From: Oscillospiraceae bacterium
GTDB taxonomy: Bacteria; Bacillota; Clostridia; Oscillospirales; Ruminococcaceae
DNA length: 64,000 bases
Assembly: GCA_017550285.1 (NCBI GenBank)
Contig: JAFZPP010000041.1
Span: forward strand, 20,623 to 84,622
Direction: 5' to 3'
The notes under the pieces were generated by a model that searched no databases, was not told where the DNA came from, and worked only from the letters and a program-made list of their open reading frames with translations. Positions 36,601-46,625 of the stretch are shown here, one piece after another (positions within the stretch are counted from its first letter, which is position 1; each line of letters begins with the position of its first letter). A program made the position numbers and the translations under genes.

Positions 36601-37589
36601 TATGCTTTCTCTCCCTTCTTCGCTTCTGCCTGATCCTCTGCATTCGGAATGACGATACCCTCACCCATGGTGATCTTGAGGAAGACATCCTCGAGTGTCA
36701 TTTCGGCAGAGCGTGCGGAGAGCAGCGGCCAGTCGTGCTCGGCTGCAATATGGAAAAGCTCTCTGCGGATATCGCTGCCCGGTGTTGCCTCCAGCTCATA
36801 CTCATAGACGCCCGGCTCACGCTCCATATCCGCCTTGACATACTTGATGCCGGTGATTTTGCGCAGTGCTTTGATAATCTCATCGCGCGGACCTTCGATT
36901 CTAGCAATGATGCGGTGATCGTTGGAGACATTGCGCGAAAGATTGTCGGTTGTATCATGTGCTGCGACAACGCCGTGATTGATGATGATGATGCGGTCGC
37001 AGACAGCCTGAATCTCGCTCAGAATATGCGAGGAGAGAATGACCGTATGATTCTTGCCGAGCTTCTTGATCAGGGTACGGATTTCGAGAATCTGCTTCGG
37101 GTCGAGACCGACCGTCGGCTCATCGAGAATCAGCACCGGCGGATTGCCGATCAGTGCCTGCGCCAGACCGACACGCTGCTTGTAACCTTTGGAGAGGTTC
37201 TTGATGATGCGGTCCTTGACGTCATTAACCTTTGTCAGCGTCATGACCTCATTCAGATGCGCCTTGCGCGGCAGCTTGCACTTTTTCAGATCGAAAATAT
37301 AGTTGAGATAGCCCTTCACCGTCATATCGAGATACAGCGGGGGCAGCTCCGGCAGATAGCCGATATAGGATTTCGCCTTGATTGGGTCCTCCAGAATATC
37401 GACGCCGTTGATCAGCGCCTGACCGGAGGTGGAAGAAATATAGCCGGTAAGCATGTTCATCGTCGTGGATTTGCCTGCACCGTTCGGTCCGAGGAAGCCG
37501 AGAATCTCGCCGTCCTCAACGGTGAAGCTGATATCATTGACCGCGTGCTTATCGCCATAATGCTTCGTCAGATTCCGCACTTCAATCAT
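36600..37589 (-). CDS. ABC transporter ATPase, GldA-like
   Basis: 329 residues. Walker A GPNGAGKST (~36-44), signature LSKGYKQRVGLAQAL, Walker B PVLILDEPTVGLDP, switch His in ILSSHIL. The C-terminal ~90 residues are an extra alpha/beta extension common to ABC-2 exporters. Energises the permease of the same operon. The Shine-Dalgarno AAAGGA is a rather long 13 nt from the ATG. The operon promoter is not evident; readthrough from ribF, 104 bp upstream, is possible. Confidence 0.92.
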   Translation of the reverse strand: MIEVRNLTKHYGDKHAVNDISFTVEDGEILGFLGPNGAGKSTTMNMLTGYISSTSGQALINGVDILEDPIKAKSYIGYLPELPPLYLDMTVKGYLNYIFDLKKCKLPRKAHLNEVMTLTKVNDVKDRIIKNLSKGYKQRVGLAQALIGNPPVLILDEPTVGLDPKQILEIRTLIKKLGKNHTVILSSHILSEIQAVCDRIIIINHGVVAAHDTTDNLSRNVSNDHRIIARIEGPRDEIIKALRKITGIKYVKADMEREPGVYEYELEATPGSDIRRELFHIAAEHDWPLLSARSAEMTLEDVFLKITMGEGIVIPNAEDQAEAKKGEKA

Positions 37590-37693
37590 GGATCAGTTTC
37601 AGTCCTTTCTGAAAATAAACTTAATACGGAATTATTCTAAATTTTTCATGTGATAGTTCCGTGTTGAGACAAAGAAAACTGCGGAGATTTCTT

Positions 37694-38644
37694 TTAGAGC
37701 GCAAAGCCTGCCGCCGCAGCGGATATCCCGTCCGCCGGAAGAAAATGCATTCTTGTCCGGATATCGCGCCGAATCTGTGCGCCGAGTGCATCGAGGGATT
37801 CAAACGGCTTTTCCGGACGGATAAAACTGCAGAGCGTGACAGGCAGCAGCTTGCCCTCCAGCTCGCCGCTCCAGTCGATCAGATGTGTCTCCGCAACCGG
37901 CTGCGCATCGCCGCCTGTGACGGTCGGACGCACGCCGATGTTTGTGATTGCCGGTACCCAGATGTCATTGATTTCTGCGAAGGAGGCATAGACGCCTCTG
38001 TGGGGGATGCACTGCCACGGCTCGAACGGCTGATTTGCCGTCGGGATGCCAAGCACCGTGCTGCCGATCTGCTGACCGGTCACAACATGCGCAAGAATCT
38101 GATAATCTGCGCCGAGCAGCTGATTTGCCGCTTCGATCTGTCCGCTCTCCAGCAGGAAACGGATATGGCTCGAGGACACCGGAATATCGTTGTCATCGCG
38201 CACCTGCCGCACCACATCAACCGAAAAGCCGAGCTTCTCGCCGAAGTGCCGGAGATGACTGACATCGAACGCTGCATCCCTGCCGAACCGGAATTCCTCG
38301 CCGACCGCGACGCAATCGACCTGAAGCTGCTCCTTGAGAATCTGCTTGCAGAATGCCTCGCCGTCGAGATCGGCAAGCTCCGTGAAGGGGAGTGCAAAGA
38401 CTGCATCCGCACCGCAGGTTGTCAGCAGACGCCGCTTCTGTTCATCGTGATAGATATAGCGAACCGGCTTGCCGCGCTTATGCGGCATCGAATCCGCTGC
38501 AAAGGTCACAACATGGCAGGCGCCGTGTGCAAGCGCATGTGCAAGCACGCGCCTGTGCCCGAGATGCACGCCGTCGAATACGCCGAGCGCCGCTGCGATT
38601 CGGGGACGGGCAGGATTCTGTGTCTCATGCATTTCCTGCTTCAT
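37694..38644 (-). CDS. ribF: Bifunctional riboflavin kinase/FAD synthetase
   Basis: 316 residues. N-terminal FAD synthetase domain with ALGVFDGVHLGHR nucleotide-binding motif and a second half SSSHIRFLLESG; C-terminal riboflavin kinase domain with STVLGIPTANQ and GVYASF. Turns riboflavin into FMN and FAD. Last gene of the rimP-to-ribF cluster, a common Firmicute position. No FMN riboswitch is seen before it. Confidence 0.95.
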   Translation of the reverse strand: MKQEMHETQNPARPRIAAALGVFDGVHLGHRRVLAHALAHGACHVVTFAADSMPHKRGKPVRYIYHDEQKRRLLTTCGADAVFALPFTELADLDGEAFCKQILKEQLQVDCVAVGEEFRFGRDAAFDVSHLRHFGEKLGFSVDVVRQVRDDNDIPVSSSHIRFLLESGQIEAANQLLGADYQILAHVVTGQQIGSTVLGIPTANQPFEPWQCIPHRGVYASFAEINDIWVPAITNIGVRPTVTGGDAQPVAETHLIDWSGELEGKLLPVTLCSFIRPEKPFESLDALGAQIRRDIRTRMHFLPADGISAAAAGFAL

Positions 38645-38658
38645 GTGTGCTCATCTCC

Positions 38659-39555
38659 TTATAGATTTTTATAAACGCGCAGGATACCGTTTTCACGGTC
38701 CGCTTCGGCAAGTCCCAGAAAGCCCTGCTCTGCACCGTAAACACGGTAACGCTTTGCCTCTGAAATGCCTTTGATGCGTCTGAGCTCGAGCTTGACGCCG
38801 TTGCGGTAGAGCCTTGTCTGCACTTCGCCGAGCTGCAATGCCGGAAGCGTCAGAAAGAGCCTGTCCGTCGGAATCACAAGCGAATCAAGCGTATCTTCGT
38901 CCGCTGCCTGCTGCACTTCCGCAAAGGTATGCGCATCGCGGAGCGTAAAACCGCAGGCTGCCGTGCGTTCGAGCGCGGTCATCATGCAGCCGCATCCGAG
39001 CACGCCGCCGATATCATGCAGAATCGTCCGGACATACGTGCCCTTCCCGCATGTGATCGCAAGCGTACCGCAGCCCGATGCCCTGTCATAGGCTTCGAGC
39101 GACAGTCCGCTGACCGTGACCGTCCGCGCCGGACGTTCGATCTCTTTGCCTTCGCGCGCCAGCTCATAGAGCCGCTTCCCGCCGATCTGCACGGCGGAAT
39201 ACATCGGCGGAATCTGCTGAATCTCACCGATGAACTGCGGCAGAATCTGACGCAGTGCTTCTTCCGGTACATCAAAGGGATGTGTCTCGAGCACCGTTCC
39301 GCTGCTGTCCTGCGTATCGGTCACCGTACCGAGCTGAAAACCGGCGCGGTAGGCTTTTCCTTCATCGGGCAGGATATCGCAGGCACGCGCCGCCGTCCCG
39401 ATCAGCACCGGCAGCACGCCGGTCGCCATCGGGTCGAGCGTTCCGGTATGCCCGAGCCGTTTCATTTTCAATATGCCGCGCAGCTTTCCGATCACATCAA
39501 AGGACGTAAAGCCCTGCGGCTTGTTCATCACAAGGATTCCGCTTTCTGCTGTCAT
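38659..39555 (-). CDS. truB: tRNA pseudouridine-55 synthase
   Basis: 298 residues from ATG 39555, overlapping the nrnA stop by 4 nt, with GGAGG ten bases upstream. GHTGTLDPMATGVLPVLIG contains the catalytic Asp; a C-terminal PUA-like part follows. Makes pseudouridine 55 in the T loop of tRNAs. Located 14 bp before ribF in the same operon. Confidence 0.96.
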   Translation of the reverse strand: MTAESGILVMNKPQGFTSFDVIGKLRGILKMKRLGHTGTLDPMATGVLPVLIGTAARACDILPDEGKAYRAGFQLGTVTDTQDSSGTVLETHPFDVPEEALRQILPQFIGEIQQIPPMYSAVQIGGKRLYELAREGKEIERPARTVTVSGLSLEAYDRASGCGTLAITCGKGTYVRTILHDIGGVLGCGCMMTALERTAACGFTLRDAHTFAEVQQAADEDTLDSLVIPTDRLFLTLPALQLGEVQTRLYRNGVKLELRRIKGISEAKRYRVYGAEQGFLGLAEADRENGILRVYKNL

Positions 39556-40535
39556 CTGAGCGAAGCCTCCGCCGCAGCCATAAGTGCCGCACACGCCTCC
39601 TCCGGCGTGCCCTGCCGGATCGTACAGCCGCTCGCCTTGACATGTCCGCCGCCGTCAAACTGCTGTGCGACCGCGGAAACATCCGCATGATCGCCTGCGC
39701 GCAGGGAAACGCGGTAGGTACCGTCCTCCTGCTGCTTGCAGGTAATGCCGATCTCCACGCCGATAATCTGCATCGGGAGATTGGCAACACCGTCTACTTC
39801 ATCGTGTGAGACATGCAGCTCCTTCATCCATGCATCGGGCAGGTAGATCAGCGCGACCCTGCCGTCTTCGGAAAGCTGCACGTTCTGCATCAGGCGCGTA
39901 TCGAGCCGGATGCGTCCCTGCGATTTCAGCACAAAGAATTCGCGGTTGAGCCGTGCATAGGGCAGATCGGGAAATGCCGCCTTGATCTGTGCGACCGCAT
40001 CGAATGCGGCTGCATCGGCATTGCTGAACTGGAAGCATCCGGTATCGGTCGAGATGCCGGAATAAAGGCAGAGCGCCAGCTCCCTCGTCAGCGGAATATG
40101 ATTGTCCTGCATCATGCGGAACAGCACCTCGCAGGCAGCCGCGGAATGCGGATTCCAGTACAGATGCTCTGCATAATGCGTATTGGAGATATGGTGGTCG
40201 ATGCAGAGCAGAATCTCTGCGTTCTGTATATCATCCGGCAGATCGCCGAAGAGCTTTCTGTCCGCAACATCGACCGAAATATACACCTGCGGCGCAAAAT
40301 CTTCAAAGATGACGCCCTCGGTGATATCCCGATACATTTCGGGAATCGGATCGGCGCAGCAAACGCGGGAACGAATCCCGAGCTGCCGGAACAAATGATA
40401 CAGTGCGTATCCGCCGCCGATGCAGTCGCCGTCGGGCGAACGGTGAATCAGAATATACACATCCTGAAGGGATTGCAGCATCGCAAATGCCGCCATACTG
40501 TCAATCTCTTTGCAGACAAACTCTGACTGTTCCAT
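39552..40535 (-). CDS. nrnA: DHH-family phosphoesterase (NrnA-like oligoribonuclease/pAp phosphatase)
   Basis: 327 residues from ATG 40535, after AAGGAGG. Metal-binding motifs in order: HRSPDGDCIGGG, then CIDHHISN (DHH), and in the DHHA1 domain FDGGGHVKASG. Degrades short RNAs and 3'-phosphoadenosine 5'-phosphate; related proteins also hydrolyse pApA or pGpG, which could matter because a c-di-GMP phosphodiesterase is encoded at 58245-61280. Standard position between rbfA and truB. Confidence 0.93.
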   Translation of the reverse strand: MEQSEFVCKEIDSMAAFAMLQSLQDVYILIHRSPDGDCIGGGYALYHLFRQLGIRSRVCCADPIPEMYRDITEGVIFEDFAPQVYISVDVADRKLFGDLPDDIQNAEILLCIDHHISNTHYAEHLYWNPHSAAACEVLFRMMQDNHIPLTRELALCLYSGISTDTGCFQFSNADAAAFDAVAQIKAAFPDLPYARLNREFFVLKSQGRIRLDTRLMQNVQLSEDGRVALIYLPDAWMKELHVSHDEVDGVANLPMQIIGVEIGITCKQQEDGTYRVSLRAGDHADVSAVAQQFDGGGHVKASGCTIRQGTPEEACAALMAAAEASLR

Positions 40536-40569
40536 GGAGCGCCTCCTTGCTGTTTGATGATCGGACGGA

Positions 40570-40959
40570 TCAGAATTCCGTCTCATCCGGTTCCTCGGCA
40601 GGCGCATTGCCCTCCGTCAGACCCAGACCGTTGAGTTTCTCGCTGATATCGGCAGCATACGCAATCGAATCGTCTGCGATAAAATGCAGCTCGGGCGATT
40701 TGCGCAACTTGAGCCGGTGAAACAGCTCCTTCCGGATAAAGCCGGAAGCCTTGGTGAGAACTCTGCAAGCCTCCTCCGCCTGCGAAAGATCGGTGAGGCT
40801 GGAAATATACGCCTTGCAGTGTCCCATATCGCCGGACAGCTCTGCCCGCACGATTGTCAGATCCGGCGTAATGCGCGGGTCCTTGATCTCCTCGCGCATG
40901 ATCGCCGTCAGCTCGCGCAGGATATCCTCCTGCAAGCGGCCAATTTTGAAGCTAGCCAT
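40570..40959 (-). CDS. rbfA: Ribosome-binding factor A
   Basis: 129 residues. KH-like fold; GRLQEDILRELTAIMREEIKDPR is the typical start and the KSPELHF segment is conserved (motifs given in parts). Helps 30S subunit maturation. ACAGGAG precedes the ATG. The acidic tail after residue ~115 is not part of the core. Confidence 0.95.
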   Translation of the reverse strand: MASFKIGRLQEDILRELTAIMREEIKDPRITPDLTIVRAELSGDMGHCKAYISSLTDLSQAEEACRVLTKASGFIRKELFHRLKLRKSPELHFIADDSIAYAADISEKLNGLGLTEGNAPAEEPDETEF

Positions 40960-40976
40960 GATTCTTCTCCTGTTGC

Positions 40977-41225
40977 TCAGACTGTGATCGAACTCTCCGC
41001 GTCAGGATTATAGTATTCACCGGTCTTGTCGGTCTCATTGAAGAAGCCTTCCTCATCAAAGATCGTTGCCGGATCCGCAACATCCTCCTGTGCACTGAAT
41101 TCGCCTGTCAGAATGCGCTTCACTGTCTCAAAAAACAGCGTGTCAATCGGACCGAAGTCCGGCCATGCAAGTGCCTCCTCGCAGTATTGCAGCATATCGG
41201 CATTGCTCATTCTCTGAATTTCCAT
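40977..41225 (-). CDS. Small acidic protein of unknown function between infB and rbfA
   Basis: 82 residues from ATG 41225, after CGGAGGG. Soluble and strongly acidic, especially in the C-terminal third (EEGFFNETDKTGEYYNPDAE). Landmarks: MSNADMLQYCEEALAWPDF and IDTLFFETVKRIL. Shares the operon with infB and rbfA (17 bp before rbfA), which hints at a ribosome-related role, but no family is recognised. Coding-like composition and a good ribosome-binding site support it. Confidence 0.7.
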   Translation of the reverse strand: MEIQRMSNADMLQYCEEALAWPDFGPIDTLFFETVKRILTGEFSAQEDVADPATIFDEEGFFNETDKTGEYYNPDAESSITV

Positions 41226-41307
41226 GATAATCCCTCCGTTTTTGTGTATATCCCCTCCGCCGCAGATGCACCGCGGCGGATTTGTTTTGCAGTATTGCCG
41301 GTACGGA

Positions 41308-44160
41308 TTACTCCTCGCGGTATTCCTCAATGATAAACGCCTCGAGGATATCGCCCTCCTTGATATCGGCAAAGCGCTCGAGCGAGATGCCGCACTCGTA
41401 GCCGGTTGCGACCTCCTTGACGTCATCCTTGAAGCGGCGGAGCGAATCAATCTGATCCTCCGCAACGACGATGCCGTCACGCACAACTCTGATCTGGCAC
41501 TGTCGCGTGACCTTGCCGTCTGTGACATAGCAGCCTGCGACCGTGCCGACGCTGGAGATATGATAAACCTGACGCACCTCGATGCGCGCCATTTCAACCT
41601 CGCGGAATTTCGGTGCGAGCATGCCCTTCATTGCGGTCGAAATCTCCTCGATTGCATCGTAGATGATGCGGTAGAGGCGGATATCGACGCCGTCTCTTGC
41701 GGCAGCATCCGCAGCACCGGGCATCGGACGGACATTGAAGCCGACGATAATTGCATTCGATGCGGATGCGAGCATAACATCGCTCTCGGAAACCGCACCG
41801 ACGGCACCGTGAATGACCTTGACGCGGACTTCCTCGTTCGTGAGCTTTTCGAGCGACTGCGTCACCGCCTCGACAGAGCCCTGAACGTCTGCCTTGACAA
41901 TCAGCGGCAGCTCCTTCATCTCGCCCTCAGCGATCTGCGAGAACAGATTGTCGAGCGTGACCTTGCGGTAGCTCTTGAACTGCTCCTCCTTCGCCTCGTG
42001 CTTTCTCTGCTCGACGAGTTCCTTCGCAAGGCGCTCATCCTCAACGGCGTTGAACACATCGCCTGCACTCGGCACCTCGGCAAGACCTGTGATCTCGACC
42101 GGTACCGAAGGACCTGCCTCCTTGACGACCTTGCCCTTGTAGTTCGTCATGACACGAACCTTGCCGACTGCCGTACCCGCGATAATGACATCGCCGGTAT
42201 GCAGTGTGCCGTTCTGAACGAGAATCGTCGCAATCGGACCTCTGCCCTTGTCCAGACGGGCTTCGATGACGGTACCCTTTGCAAGACGGTGCGGATTCGC
42301 TTTCAGCTCACGCACTTCTGCAACAAGCAGAATGTTCTCAAGCAGATCTTCAATACCCTCGCCGGTCTTTGCGGAAACCGGAACGCAGATCGTATCGCCG
42401 CCCCATTCCTCGCAGACCAGCTCATATTCGGTGAGCTGCTGCTTGACGCGGTCGGGGTTTGCACCTTCCTTATCCATTTTGTTGATCGCAACGATGATCG
42501 AAACGCCGGCAGCCTTTGCGTGGTTGATCGACTCGATTGTCTGCGGCATGATGCCGTCATCTGCTGCGACAACCAGAATTGCAATATCGGTAATATTTGC
42601 ACCGCGCGCACGCATCGAGGTAAATGCCTCGTGACCCGGCGTATCGAGGAAGGTAATGACCTTGCCGTCATGCTTGACCTGATATGCGCCGATATGCTGC
42701 GTGATGCCGCCCGCTTCGGAAGCGGTGACATTTGCATTGCGGATGCGGTCGAGGATCGAGGTCTTGCCGTGGTCAACGTGACCCATAACGACGACAACCG
42801 GGCAGCGCTCCTCGAGGGAATCCGCCGGATCCTCCTCGTCTGCGATGAGGCGCTCCTCAATCGTCACAATGACCTCGTGCTCGACCTTTGCACCGAGCTC
42901 CTCTGCGACGAGCGAGGCGGTGTCGAAGTCGATCTCCTCATTGATATTCGCCATGACGCCGAGACCCATGAGCTTCTTGATGACGTCGCGGACCTGAACC
43001 TTCAAACGGGTTGCGAGTTCGCTGACGACGATGCTGTCCGGAATCATGACCTTGAGCTGCTGCTTTCTTGCACGCTCCAGCTCCAGACGGCGCAGCTTTT
43101 CCGCCTCCGTCTCTCTGGCAGCCTTGCCCGAGCGAGCCTGCTGCTTGCGCTGCTGGGATTTCTGGTTGATCTTCTGCTTTTTGGCAGCGAGGCTGTCATT
43201 CTTGCCGCCTCTGCCCTGCGGTGCAATCTGCTCATAGCGCTCGTTGTATTTGTCGAGATCGACATAGGTACCGCGCGTATCGACCGTATGGCGCTGCTGG
43301 CTCGGCTGCACCTCGGTCGCGGTCGCAAAATCGCCTTCCATTTTGACGATCTCACCGCGCTCCTGTGCCTTTGCAGGCTTCTTTGCAGGCTTCTGGACAC
43401 TGCGCGGCTGCGGCTGCGGTTTTTTCGGCGCAGCAGCGGTCTGTACGGGCTTTTCGGCAGGTGCGGACTGTGCAGCCTTTGCAGCCTTTGCCTCCTGCTC
43501 CGCCTTCTGCTCTGCGGCACGCTTGGCAGCTTCCTCCGCCTGACGCTGCTGCTCACGAACCTGCTGATTCTTCTGATTGCGCTCGCGTCTTGCAGCCTTT
43601 TCGGCGTGCTGCTTTTCATAGAGTGCAGCGCGCTCTCTTGCACGACGCTCAGTCTCGGCAGCGGTCAGAACGCGCGGTGCGGCTGCTTCCGCAGCAGGCT
43701 GTACAGCGGCGGACGTCTGAACCGGAGCGGTTTCCGGCTGTACGGCAGGTGCTTCGGCAGCGGGATTCTCCGGCTGAACCGTCTCCTGCTTTGCGGCAGG
43801 CGCAGTCTCCTGCGGCTTGCTCTCCGGCTTTTGCTTAACGGTCTTTTCCGGCTTTGCCGCCTTCTCAGGCTTTGCGTCCTTCTTCGGGCGTGCGACCGGC
43901 TCCGGCTTTGCAGCGCGCTTCGGCTTCTTGGTTTCCTGCGGCTGTGTCTGCTCGGAACGGTCTGCGAAATATGCATCGAAATTCTCAACCTGATTGCGCT
44001 GCGTATACAGCTCAAGCAGATAGTTCATTTCGGTATCGGTCAGTGCAGCGGTCGGCTTTCTGACCTTGTCGTCCAGCGCTTTGAGCTGGTCGGCGACCTC
44101 CTGTGCGGAAAGATTCAGATCTGCGGCAAACTCACTCAGTTTGACCTTTGTTGCTGGCAT
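41308..44160 (-). CDS. infB: Translation initiation factor IF-2
   Basis: 950 residues from ATG 44160, after a GGGGG site. Domain order: N-terminal IF2_N-like helix bundle (~1-55), a long Ala/Lys/Gln/Pro-rich linker (~65-330), a second IF2_N domain, then the GTPase with GHVDHGKTS (~455), DTPGHEAF and NKMDK, and the C-terminal beta-barrel/IF2 domains. Places fMet-tRNA on the 30S subunit. The low-complexity linker is longer than in B. subtilis, as in many clostridia. Confidence 0.97.
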   Translation of the reverse strand: MPATKVKLSEFAADLNLSAQEVADQLKALDDKVRKPTAALTDTEMNYLLELYTQRNQVENFDAYFADRSEQTQPQETKKPKRAAKPEPVARPKKDAKPEKAAKPEKTVKQKPESKPQETAPAAKQETVQPENPAAEAPAVQPETAPVQTSAAVQPAAEAAAPRVLTAAETERRARERAALYEKQHAEKAARRERNQKNQQVREQQRQAEEAAKRAAEQKAEQEAKAAKAAQSAPAEKPVQTAAAPKKPQPQPRSVQKPAKKPAKAQERGEIVKMEGDFATATEVQPSQQRHTVDTRGTYVDLDKYNERYEQIAPQGRGGKNDSLAAKKQKINQKSQQRKQQARSGKAARETEAEKLRRLELERARKQQLKVMIPDSIVVSELATRLKVQVRDVIKKLMGLGVMANINEEIDFDTASLVAEELGAKVEHEVIVTIEERLIADEEDPADSLEERCPVVVVMGHVDHGKTSILDRIRNANVTASEAGGITQHIGAYQVKHDGKVITFLDTPGHEAFTSMRARGANITDIAILVVAADDGIMPQTIESINHAKAAGVSIIVAINKMDKEGANPDRVKQQLTEYELVCEEWGGDTICVPVSAKTGEGIEDLLENILLVAEVRELKANPHRLAKGTVIEARLDKGRGPIATILVQNGTLHTGDVIIAGTAVGKVRVMTNYKGKVVKEAGPSVPVEITGLAEVPSAGDVFNAVEDERLAKELVEQRKHEAKEEQFKSYRKVTLDNLFSQIAEGEMKELPLIVKADVQGSVEAVTQSLEKLTNEEVRVKVIHGAVGAVSESDVMLASASNAIIVGFNVRPMPGAADAAARDGVDIRLYRIIYDAIEEISTAMKGMLAPKFREVEMARIEVRQVYHISSVGTVAGCYVTDGKVTRQCQIRVVRDGIVVAEDQIDSLRRFKDDVKEVATGYECGISLERFADIKEGDILEAFIIEEYREE

Positions 44161-44260
44161 AGGCAAATACCCCCTATTCGGTTTCCTGCGGCTATGCTGA
44201 ACCGCAATGGGCTTCATCGTATCCGCAGCCGATTCGGGGCGCAGATACGCTCGTTTTACT

Positions 44261-44578
44261 TCATTCTTCGGATTCCGGCAGCAGCAAAAGCAGCTTTGCC
44301 GCGAATCCGTCCTCACAAACGCCGAGCACCGCAGTCCGTTTCCGGAAGAAGAGCTTCAGCGTATCCATATCAAGCGGCAGCTTCCGGACGGGAAGCGCAC
44401 CGGCAAAAAAGCGGATTTCCTTTTCCGTCTTGGCGGAGGCATCGGAAGAGAGCAGGAACAGTCTGACGTTCCCCTGCTGTGCCGCCTCCTTGACCGCATC
44501 AAAGCCGAGCAGGAGCTTTCCTGCCTTCCGGCACATCGTGAGGCTTGCGGTCAGACGGTTTTCGGCTGCATCAGGCAT
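44261..44578 (-). CDS. ylxQ: L7Ae-family ribosomal protein YlxQ
   Basis: 105 residues from ATG 44578, overlapping the ylxR stop by 8 nt. L7Ae/L30e fold pattern: [43 protein letters not shown]. Probably binds kink-turn RNA. Standard nusA-ylxR-ylxQ-infB order. Confidence 0.9.
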   Translation of the reverse strand: MPDAAENRLTASLTMCRKAGKLLLGFDAVKEAAQQGNVRLFLLSSDASAKTEKEIRFFAGALPVRKLPLDMDTLKLFFRKRTAVLGVCEDGFAAKLLLLLPESEE

Positions 44579-44870
44579 CGGCTTCTCCCTTCTGTGAAGC
44601 AGCCTCCGCAGACTGCATTGCAGCTTCGAGCGCGTCATAGATCTCCTCAGAGATCCGGCAGGAGAAGGATTTTTCCAGTCTCCTTGCCTTGCGCGCTGCC
44701 TTTAAGCATGCAAGCTGCGGACAGATATATGCGCCGCGCCCTGCCTGCTTGCCGGTTGCATCCAGCAGAATCGTACCGTCCTTCTGATGCACGACGCGGA
44801 TCAGTTCGCGCTTCGGCTTCATCTCATTGCAGCCGAGACACATCCGCATCGGTATTTTTTTCGGCGTCAT
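44571..44870 (-). CDS. rnpM: YlxR/RnpM (DUF448) RNA-binding protein
   Basis: 99 residues. MRMCLGCNEMKPKRELIRVV and GRGAYICPQLACLKAARK are DUF448 hallmarks. In B. subtilis the homologue binds RNase P RNA. Starts 5 nt after the nusA stop. Confidence 0.92.
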   Translation of the reverse strand: MTPKKIPMRMCLGCNEMKPKRELIRVVHQKDGTILLDATGKQAGRGAYICPQLACLKAARKARRLEKSFSCRISEEIYDALEAAMQSAEAASQKGEADA

Positions 44871-44875
44871 GCTGA

Positions 44876-46051
44876 TCAGACCTCAGCGCTGCCGTCGAGC
44901 TGATCGAGCTCTGCGGCATCCTCGAGTATTTCATACCCCTCAGAATGCACATCATCCTCTTCCGGCTCCGGATCGGGGAATTCCGGCTTAATGTCGATCT
45001 TATAGCCCGTCAGCTTTGCAGCGAGCTTTGCATTCTGACCCTTATTGCCGATTGCCAGCGAAAGCTGATCGTTCGGAACAATGACCGTTGCCTCTCGGCT
45101 GCCGTCATCTGCAATGGTCGTGGAGATGACCGTTGCCGGTGCCAGTGCACGGGTGATGAACTCCTCCGGATCCTCGGAATACGGGATAATGTCGATCTTC
45201 TCGCCGTGCAGTTCATTCAGCACGGTGTTGATACGGGAGCTGTGCGGTCCGATGCAGGTGCCGATTGCATCGACATTCGGATCATTTGAGCTGACTGCAA
45301 TCTTGGAACGGAAGCCAGCCTCGCGGGAGACTGCGTGAATCTCGACAGTGCCGTCTGCGATTTCCGGAATTGCCTGCTCAAACAGCTTCTCGACAAAGCC
45401 TCTGTCCACGCGCGAAATGCGGACAATCGGCTTTTTGTCGCGGTTTGCGATTGTAGTAACGAAGACCTTGATGAGCTGACCCTCTTTGAGCGGCTCATAG
45501 ACTCTGACGGGCTTGCCGTCAACCATGGTCTCAGTAAAGAGCTGCTCATTGCGGGAGAGATACAGCTCGGTGTGATCGTATTCGACGGTGACAGTGCCGC
45601 GTGCCGGATCGACCTGCGTAACCTTGACCGTGATGAGCTCGCGCTCCTTGGATTCAAATTTTTCCATCATCTGCTGGCGGTTGATTGCGCGCAGATCGCC
45701 GCGGATGCTCTGCTTTGCAAACTGTGCGATGCTTCTGCCGAATTTGACCGGATCGAGCTTACATTCGACCAGATCGCCGAGCTCGCAGTTCGGATCGTGG
45801 AGCCGTGCCTGCTCGAAGCTGACCTCATAATCCGTTTTCGGCTCGCCCTCGACCACGCTCTTCTTCATGTAGATGTCGAAGCGGCCTGCGGCAGGCTCGA
45901 TCTCTACGCGGATATCATCATCCTCCGCATAAGGATACGCCTTCTGCGCAGCCTTGAGCATTGCTGCCTCGATCTTTTCCACGAGCAGAGCCTGCTCTAC
46001 GCTGTTTTCGCTGCCGAGCGCTGCCAGCGCCTCAAAGAAATCCTTGTTCAT
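44876..46051 (-). CDS. nusA: Transcription termination/antitermination factor NusA
   Basis: 391 residues: N-terminal RNA-polymerase-binding domain (~1-130), S1 domain (~135-200), two KH domains with IGTCIGPHSSRI and LAIGKNGQNAKLAA-type motifs (here LAIGNKGQNAKLAAKL), then an acidic tail. No AR repeats, as usual in Firmicutes. AGGAGG lies ten bases before the ATG. Confidence 0.96.
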   Translation of the reverse strand: MNKDFFEALAALGSENSVEQALLVEKIEAAMLKAAQKAYPYAEDDDIRVEIEPAAGRFDIYMKKSVVEGEPKTDYEVSFEQARLHDPNCELGDLVECKLDPVKFGRSIAQFAKQSIRGDLRAINRQQMMEKFESKERELITVKVTQVDPARGTVTVEYDHTELYLSRNEQLFTETMVDGKPVRVYEPLKEGQLIKVFVTTIANRDKKPIVRISRVDRGFVEKLFEQAIPEIADGTVEIHAVSREAGFRSKIAVSSNDPNVDAIGTCIGPHSSRINTVLNELHGEKIDIIPYSEDPEEFITRALAPATVISTTIADDGSREATVIVPNDQLSLAIGNKGQNAKLAAKLTGYKIDIKPEFPDPEPEEDDVHSEGYEILEDAAELDQLDGSAEV

Positions 46052-46109
46052 GGCATGTTTTCCTCCTGATAGTCTGAGCCCCTTGCCGGAGCTTTACTTG
46101 CATGTTTTA

Positions 46110-46625
46110 TTACTCAGCAGAGCTCTCTGCTGCACGTTTGACTTCTGTTTCGTCGAAATCCGCGAGCCTGACGAACGCGATGCCGGAAAGCGGCAGTGTC
46201 TTCTCAGCCCCGTCAAGATCAAGCGTGACGGTTTCGCGGTCACACTGTTTCAGGATGCCGGTCAGTTCCTTCGTGCCGTCTTCGAGCGGACGGATCATGC
46301 GGACGCGGACCTTGCTGCCCTCGCAGGCATCAAAATGCGTTTCACGGATCAGCTCGCGCTCCAGTCCCGCGGAGCCGACCTCCAGCGTGTAGGTCTGAGG
46401 GATCGGGTCGGTCTCATCGAGGAGCTTGTTCAGCGGTCTTGTGACAGCTTCGCAGTCCGCGATATTGACCGGACGCTCCATGTGGTCAAGGAATACGCGC
46501 AGATACCACATCGCGCCTTCCTTCTCGAAGCGTACATCCCAGACAATCAGCCCGTGCTCCTCCGCAATCGGGTGCACCATGTCGTAGATTTTGGCTTCGG
46601 TACTTCCGAATTTTTTGATTTTCAT
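46110..46625 (-). CDS. rimP: Ribosome maturation factor RimP
   Basis: 171 residues from ATG 46625, after AAGGAG; upstream in-frame codons are encoded by GC-rich palindromes and are rejected. Two domains, with VGSAGLERELIRETHFD as the family signature. Needed for 30S assembly. First gene of the cluster; I cannot see a clear promoter in the repeat-rich region before it. Confidence 0.94.
   Translation of the reverse strand: MKIKKFGSTEAKIYDMVHPIAEEHGLIVWDVRFEKEGAMWYLRVFLDHMERPVNIADCEAVTRPLNKLLDETDPIPQTYTLEVGSAGLERELIRETHFDACEGSKVRVRMIRPLEDGTKELTGILKQCDRETVTLDLDGAEKTLPLSGIAFVRLADFDETEVKRAAESSAE

Noticed and set aside
37627..37661. Terminator after ribF
   Set aside because: CGGAATTAT/ATAGTTCCG is an AT-rich stem with a mismatch and a 17-nt loop; too weak to call.
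38645..38658. FMN riboswitch before ribF
   Set aside because: Only 14 bp separate truB and ribF, with no conserved RFN element.
41224..44466. 1080-codon open frame on the plus strand opposite infB
   Set aside because: It is antisense to a complete IF-2 gene; the long frame comes from the GC-biased third positions and low-complexity linker of infB.
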